This document shows positions 12,566-13,023 of a stretch of DNA of 13,023 bases, one piece after another. The position numbers and the translations under genes are program-made. Positions within the stretch are counted from its first letter, which is position 1. Each line of letters begins with the position of its first letter. The stretch is from an uncultured Prevotella sp. GTDB lineage: Bacteria > Bacteroidota > Bacteroidia > Bacteroidales > Bacteroidaceae. The DNA is taken from the NCBI GenBank assembly GCA_945637645.1, contig CALZDK010000032.1, positions 1 through 13,023 of the forward strand. Direction: 5' to 3'. The notes under the pieces are model-generated. The model saw only the letters and a list, made by a program, of their open reading frames with translations, was not told the DNA's origin and did not search any database.

Positions 12566-12986
12566 TATTCTCGGGATTAATATGTTCTACTTCAATGTTT
12601 GCCTGTTTCAGCAGCTTGATTCCGTCGTCGAGGCGGTAAGCTCTTGCATAGACAACTCGTTTTATGCCTGCCTGTATGATGAGTTTTGAACATTCTATGC
12701 ACGGGGCATCGGTGACGTAGAGTGTGGCTCCGTCGCTGTTGTTAGAACTTCGCGCCAGTTTTGTTATTGCGTTAGCCTCTGCATGCAGTACATACGGAAG
12801 CGTCACGTTGTTCTCCTCGCAGACATTCTCGAATCCGCTTGGGGTGCCGTTGAAACCATCGCTGATTATCATTTGGTCCTTCACCACCAAGGCTCCGACC
12901 TGCCGACGCTTGCAGTAGCTGTTCTCTGCCCATATCTGCGCCATTCTCAGATAGCGCAAGTCGAGTTTCTGTTGTTTCTCATCCAT
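12543..12986 (-). CDS. Deoxycytidylate (dCMP) deaminase, ComEB-like
   Basis: This 147-residue zinc enzyme of the cytidine/deoxycytidylate deaminase family most likely turns dCMP into dUMP, feeding thymidylate synthesis. The zinc-binding residues are His68 in HAEANAI, with Glu70 as the proton carrier, and Cys96 and Cys99 in APCIECS. The substrate-site stretch CKRRQVGALVVKD (25-37) and FNGTPSGFENVCEE (45-58) are typical of dCMP deaminases rather than cytidine deaminases. The length is normal. It overlaps the start of the S41 peptidase gene by 23 bp. Confidence 0.92.
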   Translation of the reverse strand: MDEKQQKLDLRYLRMAQIWAENSYCKRRQVGALVVKDQMIISDGFNGTPSGFENVCEENNVTLPYVLHAEANAITKLARSSNNSDGATLYVTDAPCIECSKLIIQAGIKRVVYARAYRLDDGIKLLKQANIEVEHINPENNVQEQDK

Positions 12987-13002
12987 TGTTTTTTCAATAA
13001 CT

Positions 13003-13023
13003 TTATTTCAAACTCCTCAAACC
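13003..13023 (-). CDS. Possible 3' end of an upstream gene
   Basis: In one minus-strand frame the window edge reads six codons (GLRSLK) and then TAA at 13005-13003, 16 bp before the dCMP deaminase ATG. The spacing fits the end of an operon partner. Six residues are too few to identify a protein, and another frame is open through this stretch, so this is tentative. Confidence 0.25.
   Translation of the reverse strand, partial: GLRSLK

Overview
The window looks like a chromosomal segment from a Bacteroidales bacterium, most likely Prevotella or a relative. Evidence: several genes are preceded by the Bacteroidetes-type promoter (TTG or TTTG, about 20 bp, then TAnnTTTG). Shine-Dalgarno sequences are weak, a small phosphate-porin-like outer-membrane protein is present, and recF is followed directly by a DciA/DUF721 gene. 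No rRNA, tRNA, CRISPR array, transposase or phage gene was seen. Most of the content is core metabolism and maintenance, and the unusual material lies mainly in the intergenic regions.

Layout. (1) 1-2320: the 3' end of an unknown all-helical protein gene (+) converges on an OprO/OprP-like porin gene (-), and their stop codons share a 22-bp perfect palindrome. Behind the porin gene lies a sugar O-acetyltransferase gene (-) with an N-terminal Sel1-like repeat. (2) 2321-2808: a gene-poor interval with a promoter, four copies of a 21-bp palindromic repeat, and a strong terminator for the next gene. (3) 2809-6722: a sulfur/thiol cluster on the minus strand, read as dsbD (transmembrane thiol reductant carrier), then cyuA (L-cysteine desulfidase) 8 bp later, then a separately promoted Lrp/AsnC regulator gene. 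The dsbD leader carries a long hairpin. (4) 6878-8776: a tightly coupled minus-strand operon of a membrane-anchored TPR protein, ribH (lumazine synthase) and an exonuclease III gene. (5) 8777-8922: a divergent promoter region. (6) 8923-10310: recF and a dciA-like gene, overlapping, on the plus strand. (7) 10329-13023: a minus-strand operon with overlapping genes for dCMP deaminase, an S41 C-terminal processing peptidase and 5-formyl-THF cyclo-ligase. A fragment at the window edge may be the end of a further upstream gene.

How the genes may work together. DsbD and cysteine desulfidase both handle thiols, and Lrp-type regulators are known to control cysteine desulfidase genes in enteric bacteria. 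The local Lrp gene is therefore a reasonable candidate regulator, though this is inferred from position. The recF, dciA, exonuclease III and dCMP deaminase genes all touch DNA replication, repair or nucleotide supply, but they sit in separate transcription units.

I did not find a convincing new multi-gene system. The most interesting signals are the coding palindrome at the first convergent gene pair, the 21-bp repeat block with compensating changes in its arms, the Sel1-acetyltransferase fusion, the cyuA-lrp linkage, and the dsbD leader hairpin.
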